Made by a program: the position numbers and the translations under genes. Below are positions 1 through 7,820 of a DNA stretch of 64,000 nucleotides, in pieces; the first letter of the stretch is position 1; every line of letters begins with the position of its first letter. The DNA comes from Actinomadura pelletieri DSM 43383 (GTDB lineage Bacteria; Actinomycetota; Actinomycetes; Streptosporangiales; Streptosporangiaceae), in contig NZ_RBWU01000001.1 of the NCBI RefSeq assembly GCF_003634705.1, positions 1,104,952 to 1,168,951 on the forward strand, written 5' to 3'. The notes beneath the pieces are model-generated. The model searched no databases, was not told the origin of the DNA, and saw nothing but the letters and a program-made list of their open reading frames with translations.

Positions 1-409
1 GGAATCGCGACAGTGCGCAGACCAGCTCGTGACTTGGTCGGCCCGAGGATCATCTGACCGTTCGCCAGTTCGACGTAGGCCGCGCGGACCCGAACCGTAC
101 GGTTCGCAATGTCGATGTCACACCGCCGGAGCGCCGTCACCTCACCCCAGCGCAGGCTTGCGAACGCGGCGAGGAGGATCAGCGCCCGCAGCCGATCGTC
201 TCTCGTCACGTCCGCGCGCCCGTCCTCGGCCAACTTCCAGAGCGCCCGATCGGCGTCCGGCCGGGTCGCGAAGGTCCGGGGGAGCCGCCGCATGTCGCCG
301 CCCTTGGCCCGGTACCGCACCCGGTACTCCCCGGAGTCGAGTTTGCGGATGTTGCCGACCGGCCGTACGCCAACCCGCTCGGCCAGGTCGAAGATTTGTG
401 CCACGGTAA
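1..409 (-). pseudogene. Tyrosine integrase fragment (element A), truncated at its N-terminus
   Basis: Read on the minus strand this stretch is continuously open and closely matches the middle of the second integrase in this window (12724-13790). Shared landmarks are the GNIRKLDSGE segment, TFATRPDA and the catalytic Arg-I box FASLRWGEVTALRRCD. It would be a site-specific tyrosine recombinase that integrates an element into a tRNA gene. The gene runs out of the window on the left, where its C-terminal catalytic R-H-x-x-R and Tyr should lie. On the other side the homology stops abruptly at about 405-409, so the arm-binding and core-binding N-terminal domains (about 100 residues) are missing. 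No start codon or ribosome site is seen. Judged a pseudogene. The beginning abuts a GntR fragment on the opposite strand. Confidence 0.8.
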
Positions 410-676
410 GAACTCGCCGACCGGTACGGCGTCTCAGGCATGACCGTTAGCAACGCAATCGCCGTCCTGCGCGAAGAGGGCTTGGTCACCACCCGGCAGG
501 GCGCCAGGGGCGCAACGGTCATCGCGACCCCGGACACGCAGGACGCCGGCGACGCGCCGCCGGAACGGAGCGAGGAATTCCAGCTCCTCTTCACCCAACT
601 CCAGGACATCCGCGGCCAACTCCGCCGCCTCAGCACCCGGCTTGACGACTTGGACGAGCGAACCAAGGACCTCTAA
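410..676 (+). pseudogene. GntR-family regulator fragment (second half of the winged helix onwards)
   Basis: The frame opens straight after a TAA at 407-409 and reads ELADRYGVSGMTVSNA followed by an LREEGLVTTRQG wing. This is the recognition helix and wing of a GntR-type winged helix. The first helix and start codon are absent, replaced by integrase sequence at the junction. The remaining tail is a short coiled-coil-like stretch (QLQDIRGQLRRLSTRLDDLD) with no effector domain, as in the short GntR regulators of actinomycete integrative elements. An ATG at 440 lies inside the recognition helix, so a functional product is unlikely. The KorSA-like role is inferred from context only. Confidence 0.65.
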
Positions 677-777
677 GCCGAGCAGTGTTGCGACACGTTT
701 CGGCCGCTCTCAAACAGCGACGACCGTGCGGTACGACCCACCGCCCCCCACCGTGGCCCATGCCGCACGGCTGGCCG

Positions 778-963
778 TCAAGGCCATGGCCACCCGTCAG
801 GATGCGTGATGGCCATGACCAGTTCCCGGACCGATACCGCTTCCACCAGGCGCCACCCGCGGTTACACCGCACCAGCGCCCACAACGACCGGGTGTAGCA
901 GCCCCGCCGGCAGATGACCCCGAAGTGTTCGGAGACCTCGGCGAGGGGCGCCCCGGCATTCAT
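778..963 (-). CDS. Small unknown protein, 61 aa, last gene of a six-gene coupled operon
   Basis: The ATG at 963 overlaps the stop of the preceding gene (TGATG), the strongest evidence that it is translated. The product begins MNAGAPLAEVSEHFGV and ends with a Trp-Pro-rich tail. It carries two Cys and a WALVRCNRGWRLVEA segment suggesting a small beta-rich fold. I do not recognise a family. Similar tiny proteins occur in actinomycete integrative elements, but no function is known to me. Confidence 0.5.
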   Translation of the reverse strand: MNAGAPLAEVSEHFGVICRRGCYTRSLWALVRCNRGWRLVEAVSVRELVMAITHPDGWPWP

Positions 964-1394
964 CACTCCCCGTCCGTCTCCCAGGACGAGCCCACCACCG
1001 ACACCCATCGTTCCAGCGACGACACGATCAACGACACCGTCAGGTCCACCTGCGAGCACGGCGCGAGCAGCTCACCGGTACTGGACCGGTACCACCAGCC
1101 GCCATCCCCAGCGACGACCAGAACGCTTTCCCCCAGGCACCGCGCCCTGGGGAAGTACACCCGCAGCATTGGCAGCGCATTGTCATAACGGCGCTCCACA
1201 CTCCACCCCCGGCTCCGTAGCCGCCGCCCGAGCCGGTTCAGCAGCCACCGCGCAATGATCGGCCGAGGCAGCGCGGCGCGTGCACTTGGGGGGTTACACA
1301 CCCACCGCGCCGCCTCAGCCTTCCCCGAGGCCGCCCCATTACTGGAGACGGCCCCGTCCGGTGATGATGGCGGGGGGAACCAGGCCAGCATCAC
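963..1394 (-). CDS. Unknown conserved-type small protein, 143 aa
   Basis: The start codon at 1394 overlaps the stop of the upstream gene by 4 bp (ATGA), implying translational coupling. The first 45 residues are low-complexity. The core, from about residue 46, reads IARWLLNRLGRRLRSRGW, then a segment with RVYFPRA and WWYRSSTGELL, a pattern of a helix followed by beta strands rich in Trp. The true start may be internal. Function unknown. The neighbours are five other tiny genes of the same operon on the minus strand. Confidence 0.55.
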   Translation of the reverse strand: MMLAWFPPPSSPDGAVSSNGAASGKAEAARWVCNPPSARAALPRPIIARWLLNRLGRRLRSRGWSVERRYDNALPMLRVYFPRARCLGESVLVVAGDGGWWYRSSTGELLAPCSQVDLTVSLIVSSLERWVSVVGSSWETDGE

Positions 1395-1639
1395 CAGGCC
1401 CTTTCAACACACCGAAGCTCCGCGCGCTCCCGCTCCCGGACCAGCGCCTCGCGCAACGCCGTCGAGTCTGAACAGATCACCGTCGCATCGACGCCGGCGG
1501 CCGGGTCATGCAGCGTCGCGACCCAGTCGCCCAGACGTCCGTCCCAGCGTCGAGACCGCCAGATCCGGTGACCGGTGAACTCTTCCCGGAGCTGGCGGAG
1601 CGCCGGGTCATCGGTGTCGGTGTACGCACGCGTTCGCAT
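1391..1639 (-). CDS. Unknown small protein, 82 aa
   Basis: Starts with ATG at 1639 and ends in a 4-bp overlap with the next gene. The sequence contains REEFTGHRIWRSRRWDGRLG, then DWVATLHDPAAG and a C-terminal helix REALVRERERAE. The motif 'aromatic-hydrophobic-W-R...W-V-A' recurs in the gene two places upstream (1894-2103: PGWLIARERSGRWVATR), so these may be divergent relatives. No enzyme motif is visible. Confidence that it is coding is good because of coupling and codon usage; function is unknown. Confidence 0.65.
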   Translation of the reverse strand: MRTRAYTDTDDPALRQLREEFTGHRIWRSRRWDGRLGDWVATLHDPAAGVDATVICSDSTALREALVRERERAELRCVERAW

Positions 1640-1669
1640 CGCAGGGTTCCTTACTGGGAGTGGTTCATC

Positions 1670-1897
1670 TCAGGCCGCTCCGCTCTCGGGAGTCGGCGCG
1701 GCTGATTCGGCCCCGTGAACCCGAGCCGTGATCTGCCGTGTCCGTGCGTTGAGTTCGTCGAGTTCCACAGTGATCTCGGCGAGTTCCGTGAGGAGGATCT
1801 GACGCTCTTCCTCGGTCAGTCCGACCGCCTTCTTTCTGGTCATCGAGTGCCGTGCAGGGGTGATCTGGACGACGGGCGCCCGCCGGTTCCCGGTCAT
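1670..1897 (-). CDS. Unknown small charged protein, 75 aa, coiled-coil-like
   Basis: The ATG at 1897 overlaps the stop of the upstream gene (ATGA). An alternative start is the ATG at 1843. After a basic N-terminus (MTGNRRAPVVQITPAR) comes a single long amphipathic helix, EERQILLTELAEITVELDEL, likely to form a coiled coil or to dimerise. The tail is Ala/Pro/Glu-rich. No domain is recognised. Part of the six-gene minus-strand operon. Confidence 0.6.
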   Translation of the reverse strand: MTGNRRAPVVQITPARHSMTRKKAVGLTEEERQILLTELAEITVELDELNARTRQITARVHGAESAAPTPESGAA

Positions 1898-2103
1898 CGC
1901 GCATCTCCCCGAGTGGTGAACCGGTCGAGCCGGTTGCGCAGCTCTTCCGCGCTCTGCCCGTACAAGGCGCCCCACTCCTGCCGGGTGGCGACCCAGCGGC
2001 CCGAGCGCTCACGCGCGATCAGCCAGCCGGGGTACTCGGCTTGCAACCCATCCCGTAGACGCTCGATCAGCGCCGACGTGTCGCTACCACCGGGCCGGTT
2101 CAT
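1894..2103 (-). CDS. Unknown small protein, 69 aa
   Basis: The start at 2103 overlaps the upstream stop and its own stop overlaps the next start, both by 4 bp. The sequence holds a helix (SALIERLRDGLQAEYPGW) followed by a beta hairpin-like ARERSGRWVATRQEW and a C-terminal helix AEELRNRLDRF. The pattern 'GW-x-I-x-R-x-x-x-G-R-W-x-A-T-R' is one I associate with small accessory proteins of actinomycete integrative elements. No biochemical role can be given. Confidence 0.65.
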   Translation of the reverse strand: MNRPGGSDTSALIERLRDGLQAEYPGWLIARERSGRWVATRQEWGALYGQSAEELRNRLDRFTTRGDAR

Positions 2104-2414
2104 GGCGTCACCACCTGCGAGCCGTCCGGACGGACCTGTTCGGCGATCCGCCGAGCCGCCCCCGGAATGTCGTTGACCGGGTGCTGACGGCCGTCCCGGT
2201 CCCAGGAGAAGTACCGCCCGGAGTAGCTGACGAAGACCCACACGAAGACGCCGCGCACGTCGGTGGAGACGGCCAGCCCGGCAACGTCCTCACGAACCTC
2301 GGAGCGAACCTCGTATTCGCTCAACTCAGCCCGCAGACCGGCCAGCAACTCGATCTCAGGAGTGGTGTCGGTGTTCACGCTCCTACGGTGGCCGGGAGAC
2401 GCGTCACGTCGCAT
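2100..2414 (-). CDS. Unknown small protein, 104 aa, first gene of the six-gene operon
   Basis: First cistron of the minus-strand operon 2414-778, divergent from the regulator at 2504. The start is either the ATG at 2414 or, more economically, the GTG at 2378 (VNTDTTPEIELLAGL); neither has a convincing ribosome site. The middle shows alternating strands (DVAGLAVSTDVRGVFVWVFV, then YSGRYFSWDRDGRQH) and a final helix GAARRIAEQVR. Function unknown. The roughly 90-bp divergent gap to 2504 must carry the operon promoter. Confidence 0.6.
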   Translation of the reverse strand: MRRDASPGHRRSVNTDTTPEIELLAGLRAELSEYEVRSEVREDVAGLAVSTDVRGVFVWVFVSYSGRYFSWDRDGRQHPVNDIPGAARRIAEQVRPDGSQVVTP

Positions 2415-2503
2415 TACCGCCTGTATCGCATCCAGGACGGATCGCTCTCGTCCTGTCTTCTCTGATGCTCGTCCGTGTTACGTTCCTGCCGTCGGAGGTT
2501 GAG

Positions 2504-3604
2504 ATGGCGAATTTCCCCGTGCGGCTAAAGGTTCTGCTCCGTGAGAAGCATTGGCAGACACATCAGACGTTCTGCGCCGAGTATGACAAGGCGGCCAAAA
2601 GCATTGACCCTGGACTTGTCGGCAGTTGGCCGAGCCGGGCGCAGTTCCATCGCTGGCTGAGCGGCGAACTCAAAGGACTCCCGTACCCCCACCACTGCCG
2701 GGTTCTGGAGAAGATGCTTCCGGGCTGGACGGCGGAACAGCTTTTCGAGCCATGCCCGCCGCAGGAGTCGAACCAGCCGACGAGCAACCCCGATGAGCCG
2801 ATGTCCCCGGACGTGGCCGAACTGCTCACGACCATCGAGCACCGCATCGACACCCCCAAGACCGGCGAAATCCCCTGGGGGCGCACCTCCAGGACCATCC
2901 CCGCCGCCAAGGCCCGACTCTCCAGCGACCACGGCGCCACCAGCGACCACACCCAGGCCCTCGGCCGCCGCCTGCTCCAGCTCCAACGCGAACGCCGCTT
3001 GAACGATGCCGAGATCACCGAGCTTGCCGGCCTTTCCGGTCACGTGGTCGAGCTGTCCAAGACGATCAGCCTGGAGATCTCCGAAGACGGCGCCGCCCTG
3101 CTCGAATACCGCTTCGACCTGCTCAACCTCGGCGACAAGCCACTAGCCCGCGTATCGCGCGAAGTCTGGTACGAGCACACCACCGGCCCACTGGTCATCA
3201 AGCCCATCCCCGACATAGACCGGCGTATCGCCATCCAGCGCATCCACGACACGACCAACCTGGCCAAGTTCGCCTTCCAGATCTCCCCGCCCCTTAAGCC
3301 GGGGGAGTGGGCCCGCGTCGGCTACGTCTGCGACGGCGGGAAATTCGACCTGAATCACTACTGGCGCGAATCCATGCCCCGCTACTGCCGCCGCTACGAG
3401 ATCAACGTTCGGCAACGCCACATCGACCTCGGCGGATGTACCGCTACCGAGGAACACCCGGACGGTTCGGAGAACACCGCCACGGATAGCCTGGTCTGGG
3501 ACATCGAGGACAAGGACGCCGTGATGTCGTTGACTCGTGACCACCTGCGCCCGAACCAGGCCGTGACGCTGCGCTGGGAGCCGATCCGTGAAGAACCTGC
3601 GTGA
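2504..3604 (+). CDS. Putative regulator with N-terminal XRE-like domain, 366 aa
   Basis: Start chosen at ATG 2504 because GGAGG lies about 6 nt upstream; an upstream GTG/ATG region at 2465 has no such site. The N-terminal ~85 residues (MANFPVRLKVLLREKHW, SRAQFHRWLSGELKGLPYP, CRVLEKMLPGW) resemble the helix-turn-helix-type domain heading many actinomycete regulators. The linker is Pro-rich. The C-terminal half is a beta-rich domain of unknown role (SKTISLEISEDGAALLEYRF; LKPGEWARVGYVCDGGKFDL). It overlaps the next gene by 17 bp, so the two are co-translated. Probably senses a ligand and acts on this locus; that is inference. Confidence 0.7.
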   Translation: MANFPVRLKVLLREKHWQTHQTFCAEYDKAAKSIDPGLVGSWPSRAQFHRWLSGELKGLPYPHHCRVLEKMLPGWTAEQLFEPCPPQESNQPTSNPDEPMSPDVAELLTTIEHRIDTPKTGEIPWGRTSRTIPAAKARLSSDHGATSDHTQALGRRLLQLQRERRLNDAEITELAGLSGHVVELSKTISLEISEDGAALLEYRFDLLNLGDKPLARVSREVWYEHTTGPLVIKPIPDIDRRIAIQRIHDTTNLAKFAFQISPPLKPGEWARVGYVCDGGKFDLNHYWRESMPRYCRRYEINVRQRHIDLGGCTATEEHPDGSENTATDSLVWDIEDKDAVMSLTRDHLRPNQAVTLRWEPIREEPA

Positions 3605-4760
3605 CGAGATCGAAGCCGCCATCCGCGCCTGGCACGCCTACGAGACCGCCCGCGGTTCCGTCGCCGTCATCGACTTCGACTGCGCCCCCACCACCAGACC
3701 GACCGAACCCGCCACCAGCCGCCTAGCCGTCCACCACCAGCTACGCGACCTACACGCCCGCACCGTCGAGACCGGAGCCGACCGCCTCACCGCCCGCGTA
3801 ACGGCCGACCTCGCATACCTCGGCGCCCTCCTCGGCGAACACCCGCCCCTTACCGACTACGTCCAGGCAACCCAGGGATGCCCCGCCGCCGGATGGCAAG
3901 ACGGCTACATCACCCACCGAGGCGACCAAGCCCGCCAAGCCCTCACAGCCCTAGGCATCGAGTGGGGACCCGACACCGCCAGGGATCTCAACGCCGTCGA
4001 AGGCCCCATCGACACCGAAGACGCCCCCGACGCCATCCGCCAGGCCGCCGCCGACTACGAGGACGCCGTCCGCCAGCTCACCGCCACTACGGCCCCGTTC
4101 CACCTGACCATCGAGATTACCGAGATGGACGCCTACTGGGCCTACTGGCTCGACGGCGCCGGCGACCGCGTCAGACTCCGCCTCAACCTGCGCCGCGCCA
4201 GCTTCACCAAGGTCGCCGCCCGCCAGTTCGCCCTACACGAGGTACTCGGCCACGGCCTCCAGGGCGCAAGCTGGTCAGCCCGAGCCACCGCTGAAGATGT
4301 CCCCTGGGTACGCCTTATGTCGGTCCACGCCCCGCAACAAGTCCTCCTCGAAGGACTCGCCCAAGCACTCCCGTTGTTCGTCGCCCCCGACGACGAACTA
4401 TTGATCACCCGCACCAGGTTCGACCACTACAACCAACTCGTACGGGCCGAGCTGCACATAGCCCTCAACCAGGGCGCGAGCATCGCCGAACTGGCCGACC
4501 ACGCCCGCTTCCGCATGCCCTGGATCACCGACGCAGCCATAGCCGACCTGCTCACCGACCGAGGAGCCAACCCACAACTACGCTCCTACCTCTGGTCCTA
4601 CCCCGCCGGACTCGACTGGTTCGCCAACCTCGCCGAAGCCGACCAGCCAACCAGGACAACCGTCCTACAGGCCGCCTACCGGGCCCCACTCACCCCAAGC
4701 GACCTAACAGCCCTCTGGCCCCAAGGCCCCACCATCGGCGGCCAAGCCCCCAAAACCTAG
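3588..4760 (+). CDS. Putative zinc metallopeptidase-like protein with HEVLGH motif, 390 aa
   Basis: GTG start at 3588 inside the 3' end of the regulator. Central motif FALHEVLGHGLQ (H217, E218, H222) has the HExxGH spacing known from the M49 (DPP III) family rather than classical HExxH. A conserved LLEGLAQA about 33 residues later supplies a Glu (E255) that could be the third metal ligand. Before it lies a repeated-looking aromatic strand EMDAYWAYWLDGAGDRVRLR. There is no signal peptide or membrane segment, so it is cytosolic. Family assignment is uncertain; the zinc role is inferred from the motif. A decayed paralogue lies at 13791-14683 next to the other integrase, which shows the gene travels with these elements. 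Confidence 0.65.
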   Translation: MKNLRDEIEAAIRAWHAYETARGSVAVIDFDCAPTTRPTEPATSRLAVHHQLRDLHARTVETGADRLTARVTADLAYLGALLGEHPPLTDYVQATQGCPAAGWQDGYITHRGDQARQALTALGIEWGPDTARDLNAVEGPIDTEDAPDAIRQAAADYEDAVRQLTATTAPFHLTIEITEMDAYWAYWLDGAGDRVRLRLNLRRASFTKVAARQFALHEVLGHGLQGASWSARATAEDVPWVRLMSVHAPQQVLLEGLAQALPLFVAPDDELLITRTRFDHYNQLVRAELHIALNQGASIAELADHARFRMPWITDAAIADLLTDRGANPQLRSYLWSYPAGLDWFANLAEADQPTRTTVLQAAYRAPLTPSDLTALWPQGPTIGGQAPKT

Positions 4761-4782
4761 GGCCACCAGAGCAAGCGCCCGC

Positions 4783-4915
4783 CGAATGAAAACTTTCATT
4801 ACGTCTTCAAGGGCGCCGCTCCGCGCCGCCGGCGGCCGCCCGCCCCGGCGCGCCGGGCGTGCGGCCTCTCCGGTCCGGTCCCGCCGCGCCGCGTCGCCCG
4901 ACCGCCTAGACCCGC
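4783..4915 (+). repeat. Dispersed non-coding repeat A, copy 1
   Basis: The stretch opens with ACTTTCATTACGTCTTCAAG and continues as a GC-rich hairpin ending near a CCGGTCCGGTCCCG block. Two further copies start at about 15621 and 16997 with the same T-rich opening and the same CCGTCCGG close. All three follow the ends of genes or other repeats, within or beside the element relics. No open frame is shared between them, so it is not a gene. Confidence 0.65.
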
Positions 4916-4944
4916 AGCTTTTCGCCCTGCCGTTAGCTTTCGGG

Positions 4945-5099
4945 TTCCGTTTTCGTTTGTCTTTAGGTTTCCCGGTTGGCTTAAGGTTTCGGGATTCCGT
5001 TTTCGTTTGTCTTTAGGTTTCCCGGTTGGCTTAAGGTTTCGGGATTCCGTTTTCGTTTGTCTTTAGATTTTCCAGTTGGCGCAAGATTTCGATTTCCGT
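4945..5099. repeat. T-rich tandem repeat, 50-bp period, about three copies
   Basis: The phrase TTCCGTTTTCGTTTGTCTTTA begins at 4945, 4995 and 5045 and starts again at 5094, giving an exact 50-bp period. The first two units are almost identical; the third has diverged (AGATTTTCCAGTTGGCGCAAG). The block is markedly T-rich and low in GC compared with the flanks. Possible roles are iterons of a replication origin or a regulatory or transfer site of the element. There are no unique spacers, so it is not CRISPR. Confidence 0.85.
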
Positions 5100-5396
5100 T
5101 CTCGCACAAAATGCTGGAGCATTAGGTTTGCTCAAAATATCTCCGAGATTCTTCCCGGAATCTATCGTTCGACATCGATCGCGCTGCCGCCCATCGGCAC
5201 GTCAGAGGCTGGATGATGCAGGATCGTTATATGTGTCCACTGGGACCTGAGTGCACATAGTCTGACCAGCGACTGAGACTTCTGTGGGCGGTTGTGTTCG
5301 CGGTTTTGATCATGCGCCGATGAAGGTTTCGTCCTCCGGTGGAGGGTGCAACAGGAATTGTGCGCGGTAGGCTTCCATAAACGTCAAAGAAGCCAG
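5100..5396. other. Intergenic region without a recognisable gene
   Basis: About 300 bp of moderate GC following the tandem repeat. No frame shows coding character. It contains the leader of the small gene at 5471 but I could not place a convincing promoter. Confidence 0.5.
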
Positions 5397-5440
5397 CGTG
5401 TGCGGGGCTCGACCTGGACAGTCATGCTGCCCCGCACACG
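5397..5440 (+). promoter_or_regulatory. Strong hairpin in the leader of the 61-aa gene
   Basis: CGTGTGCGGGGC at 5397-5408 pairs perfectly with GCCCCGCACACG at 5429-5440 around a 20-nt loop. It lies 30 nt before the ATG at 5471 and directly upstream of its strong AAAGGAGG ribosome site. There is no U-run, so an attenuator, mRNA-stability element or protein-binding site is more likely than a simple terminator. Confidence 0.6.
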
Positions 5441-5470
5441 CGGCCCGAGTAGCCCCTAAAGGAGGCCCTC

Positions 5471-5656
5471 ATGTCCACACTAGCGAACGGCGGTGACGTG
5501 GTCACCGTTGCGTTCATCGTGAGCGCTACCGCCGTTCTTCTCGCGGCCCTAGGGATGGATCCCACGGCCGTGCAAACGATCACTATAGAGCTGGCAAGCC
5601 TGCTCGGAGGCTACGCAGTCGGCAGGTTGGATCAATCAACGCCCCCAAGGGCGTGA
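5471..5656 (+). CDS. Small membrane protein, 61 aa
   Basis: ATG at 5471 preceded at ideal spacing by AAAGGAGG. The product has one hydrophobic segment (VVTVAFIVSATAVLLAALGM, about residues 10-29) and a second weaker one (ELASLLGGYAVGRL). It is probably an inner-membrane peptide. No family is recognised. A perfect inverted repeat follows it at once as a likely terminator, and a hairpin leader precedes it, so it is a self-contained transcription unit within the element relic. Confidence 0.6.
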   Translation: MSTLANGGDVVTVAFIVSATAVLLAALGMDPTAVQTITIELASLLGGYAVGRLDQSTPPRA

Positions 5657-5665
5657 CCCTCCCAG

Positions 5666-5701
5666 CCTTGGAGAGCGCACGGCGCGAGGGTGTCTCCAAG
5701 G
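5666..5701 (+). terminator. Inverted repeat after the 61-aa gene
   Basis: CCTTGGAGA (5666-5674) pairs perfectly with TCTCCAAGG (5693-5701), 10 bp after the stop codon. A second GC-rich hairpin (CCAGGGGG...CCCCCTGG, 5721-5744) follows and recurs at 16701-16723 after another short gene. Confidence 0.6.
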
Positions 5702-6542
5702 CCGCTTGAGCGAGCTCGAACCAGGGGGCTGCGCCGCCCCCTGGACCCCGCGAGCCGGGGTGCTCGTTCGCGCGAAACTGTCTGTCACACCGTCTCGCCG
5801 TTCGCGCGGGCGCACCCTCCGGGACGGGTGCGGGTGCTAACGGCGGTGCTAACAACGGGGTCGGATGACCTTGGACAGGTGTGGACGGGCGGGAGGTTGC
5901 CGCGCTGGTCAGGAGGCATATGGGACGGGCCTGGACAGTCCTGATCTTGCTACGGATCAGACGGCGATGGTTGCGCCCTACGATCGCCACAGCATGGCTG
6001 AGGTGGGTACGTGGCTGGGGGCGATCGCTGCCGCGCGGCTTCCGGTGATCACCCACTCCCTGACGATGAAAGCGGGACCGGCAGGGCAGACGACCGCCAG
6101 GGCTGACCCACCAGCACCCCAGCCACGCAGGACAGGGCCACGGGAAAACCCCGCCCCGCGCACAAGCCGCCGCAACATCCACCGGCCCCGCAGCCCAACG
6201 GACTACGCCGCCCGCCCCGCACCCGGCAGAGCACACGACCGACACGGCAGCCGCACAACATCCGGCCCGGAACCACCCCGAGGCCCCACCAACACCGCTC
6301 GCCGAGGATGAACAAACTTCCACCCACGACCGCCGCAGCGCCCGCATCCGTTGCTTGGTTGCTCGTCTCGCATGACAGCCACTCTGTCGCCCGGAAACGT
6401 CCTATTGAAGGTCCTTCTTAGGGCCTATAGAGGACGTTTGAAGGTCCTTACCCGCTGTCTGGTGGGTCACAGTGCCCGCTCAGGGACGTTATGAGCGCTA
6501 GAGTCGGACTTGAAGAGGACCCAAGGAGGAGGACGAGCACCG
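5702..6542. other. Hairpin-rich gene-free region with dispersed repeats
   Basis: About 840 bp without convincing coding sequence. It holds the CCAGGGGG hairpin (5721-5744), a long imperfect inverted repeat built from GTTCGCGCG and CGCGCGAA elements (about 5765-5826), and a GGTGCTAAC direct-repeat block (about 5834-5870) related to blocks near 16847 and 17694. Long frames here on either strand lack ribosome sites and recognisable products. The last 100 bp is the leader of the regulator at 6543. Confidence 0.5.
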
Positions 6543-7820
6543 ATGCCGCGCGCAGTAGGCAACACGCGTCTCAAAGCGGCCCGACAGCATGCCGGTTACG
6601 CATCTCAGCAGGCACTAGCCGACGCCATGACGACAGCCGCTCCGTTGCTGGGCCTGGGAAACATGCAGATCAGCGCGCGGCAGATACGACGATGGGAGTC
6701 CGCGTCTCCACCGTGGCCGCGCGCCGATCATCAACGACTCTTGGTGCACCTGCTCAAGCTGCCCATCGAAGAACTCGGCTTTACCCCGCCGTGGGAGCCG
6801 TCCAACTCTCCTAGCCCGACACGGTCGAACACGGCCGCTCACGCACTCTCGGGCCAGGTCACCGGGGCCACCCTCCCACTTCCCAAGGCCAACACCGCTG
6901 TTCAGCCGCCCACCGTCGGAGCCGACTTCGCCGCGATCAACGGAGCGTTGCGACGCCTCTACTTCTCAGTTCAGCCCGCCCAGCTCCACCCCGCCGTGGT
7001 CGAGCACACAAAACTTGGTACGCAGCTACTCGCCGAAACCACCGGCGTTCCGCGCACCATCCTCGCTACCGCACTCGCCGAGTCCCTGCTACTGGTCGGC
7101 CGCATCGAGTTCTTCGACCTCCGCCAGCCCGAGGACGCCGACGCCTCATACGTCCGAGCCCTCCAGGCCGCAGGCGAAGCCGATGACCCCCTGTTGGGTG
7201 CCGCGATCCTCGCCCACGCCGCGTTCATCCCAGGATGGGACGGCCGACGCGACGAGGCCGCCGAACGGATGCGCGCCGCCCGCACCTATGCCCGACGAGG
7301 CGCCGCACCCGCCGAGTTCCTGGCATGGCTGGACGCAGTCGAAGCCGAGTGCGAAACCCGATGCGGACACCCCCGCGAAGCCCTCCGACTCATCAACCAC
7401 GCCGAACACCTACTGACCGAGAGCACCGAACAACCGGCCCCCGAGTGGTTCAACTGGTTCTCACCCATCAGCCTCGCCTCATTCAAGGGAGACACCCAAC
7501 TAAAGGCCGGTCAGCCCGCCCAAGCCCAGGCCACCCTCCTAGGCGTCCTAGAGGCAATCGGCGACACCAACGCCAAACAACGATCGGTCATCCTCGGCGA
7601 CCTGGCCGCCGTCGAGATCGCCCAAAGCGACCCCGAGGCCGCATGCTCCTACGCCGAACAGGCCCTAGACCAACTCGCCGTCACTTGGTACGCAACCGGC
7701 ATGGACCGCGTACACGACGTCCGCCGCGCCCTCCAACCCTGGGCCGACACCGAATGCGTCCGCCGCCTAGACGACCGCCTATACGGATGGCAGACAACCC
7801 TCAGCGCCCTTCAGCGTTGA
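6543..7820 (+). CDS. XRE-family regulator with TPR-like C-terminal domain, 425 aa
   Basis: ATG at 6543 follows an AAGGAGGAGG ribosome site; an upstream TTG at 6510 lies before that site. Residues ~1-75 form a helix-turn-helix domain (GNTRLKAARQHAGYASQQAL, then MQISARQIRRWES). Residues ~130-425 are all-helical with repeated small-residue helix pairs (ESLLLVGRIEFFDLRQPEDA; DPLLGAAILAHAAFIPGW), the TPR-type effector region of this large actinomycete regulator class. The 3' end overlaps the convergent HAD gene by 20 bp. It likely controls genes of the element and may respond to a peptide or small ligand; both are inferences. Confidence 0.8.
   Translation: MPRAVGNTRLKAARQHAGYASQQALADAMTTAAPLLGLGNMQISARQIRRWESASPPWPRADHQRLLVHLLKLPIEELGFTPPWEPSNSPSPTRSNTAAHALSGQVTGATLPLPKANTAVQPPTVGADFAAINGALRRLYFSVQPAQLHPAVVEHTKLGTQLLAETTGVPRTILATALAESLLLVGRIEFFDLRQPEDADASYVRALQAAGEADDPLLGAAILAHAAFIPGWDGRRDEAAERMRAARTYARRGAAPAEFLAWLDAVEAECETRCGHPREALRLINHAEHLLTESTEQPAPEWFNWFSPISLASFKGDTQLKAGQPAQAQATLLGVLEAIGDTNAKQRSVILGDLAAVEIAQSDPEAACSYAEQALDQLAVTWYATGMDRVHDVRRALQPWADTECVRRLDDRLYGWQTTLSALQR

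Noticed and set aside
4945..5099. CRISPR array
   Set aside because: Units are contiguous with no unique spacers and no cas genes are present.
5583..6347. 254-codon minus-strand frame in the gene-free region
   Set aside because: Lies over hairpins and dispersed repeats, no start signal, low-complexity Gly/Ala/Arg product.
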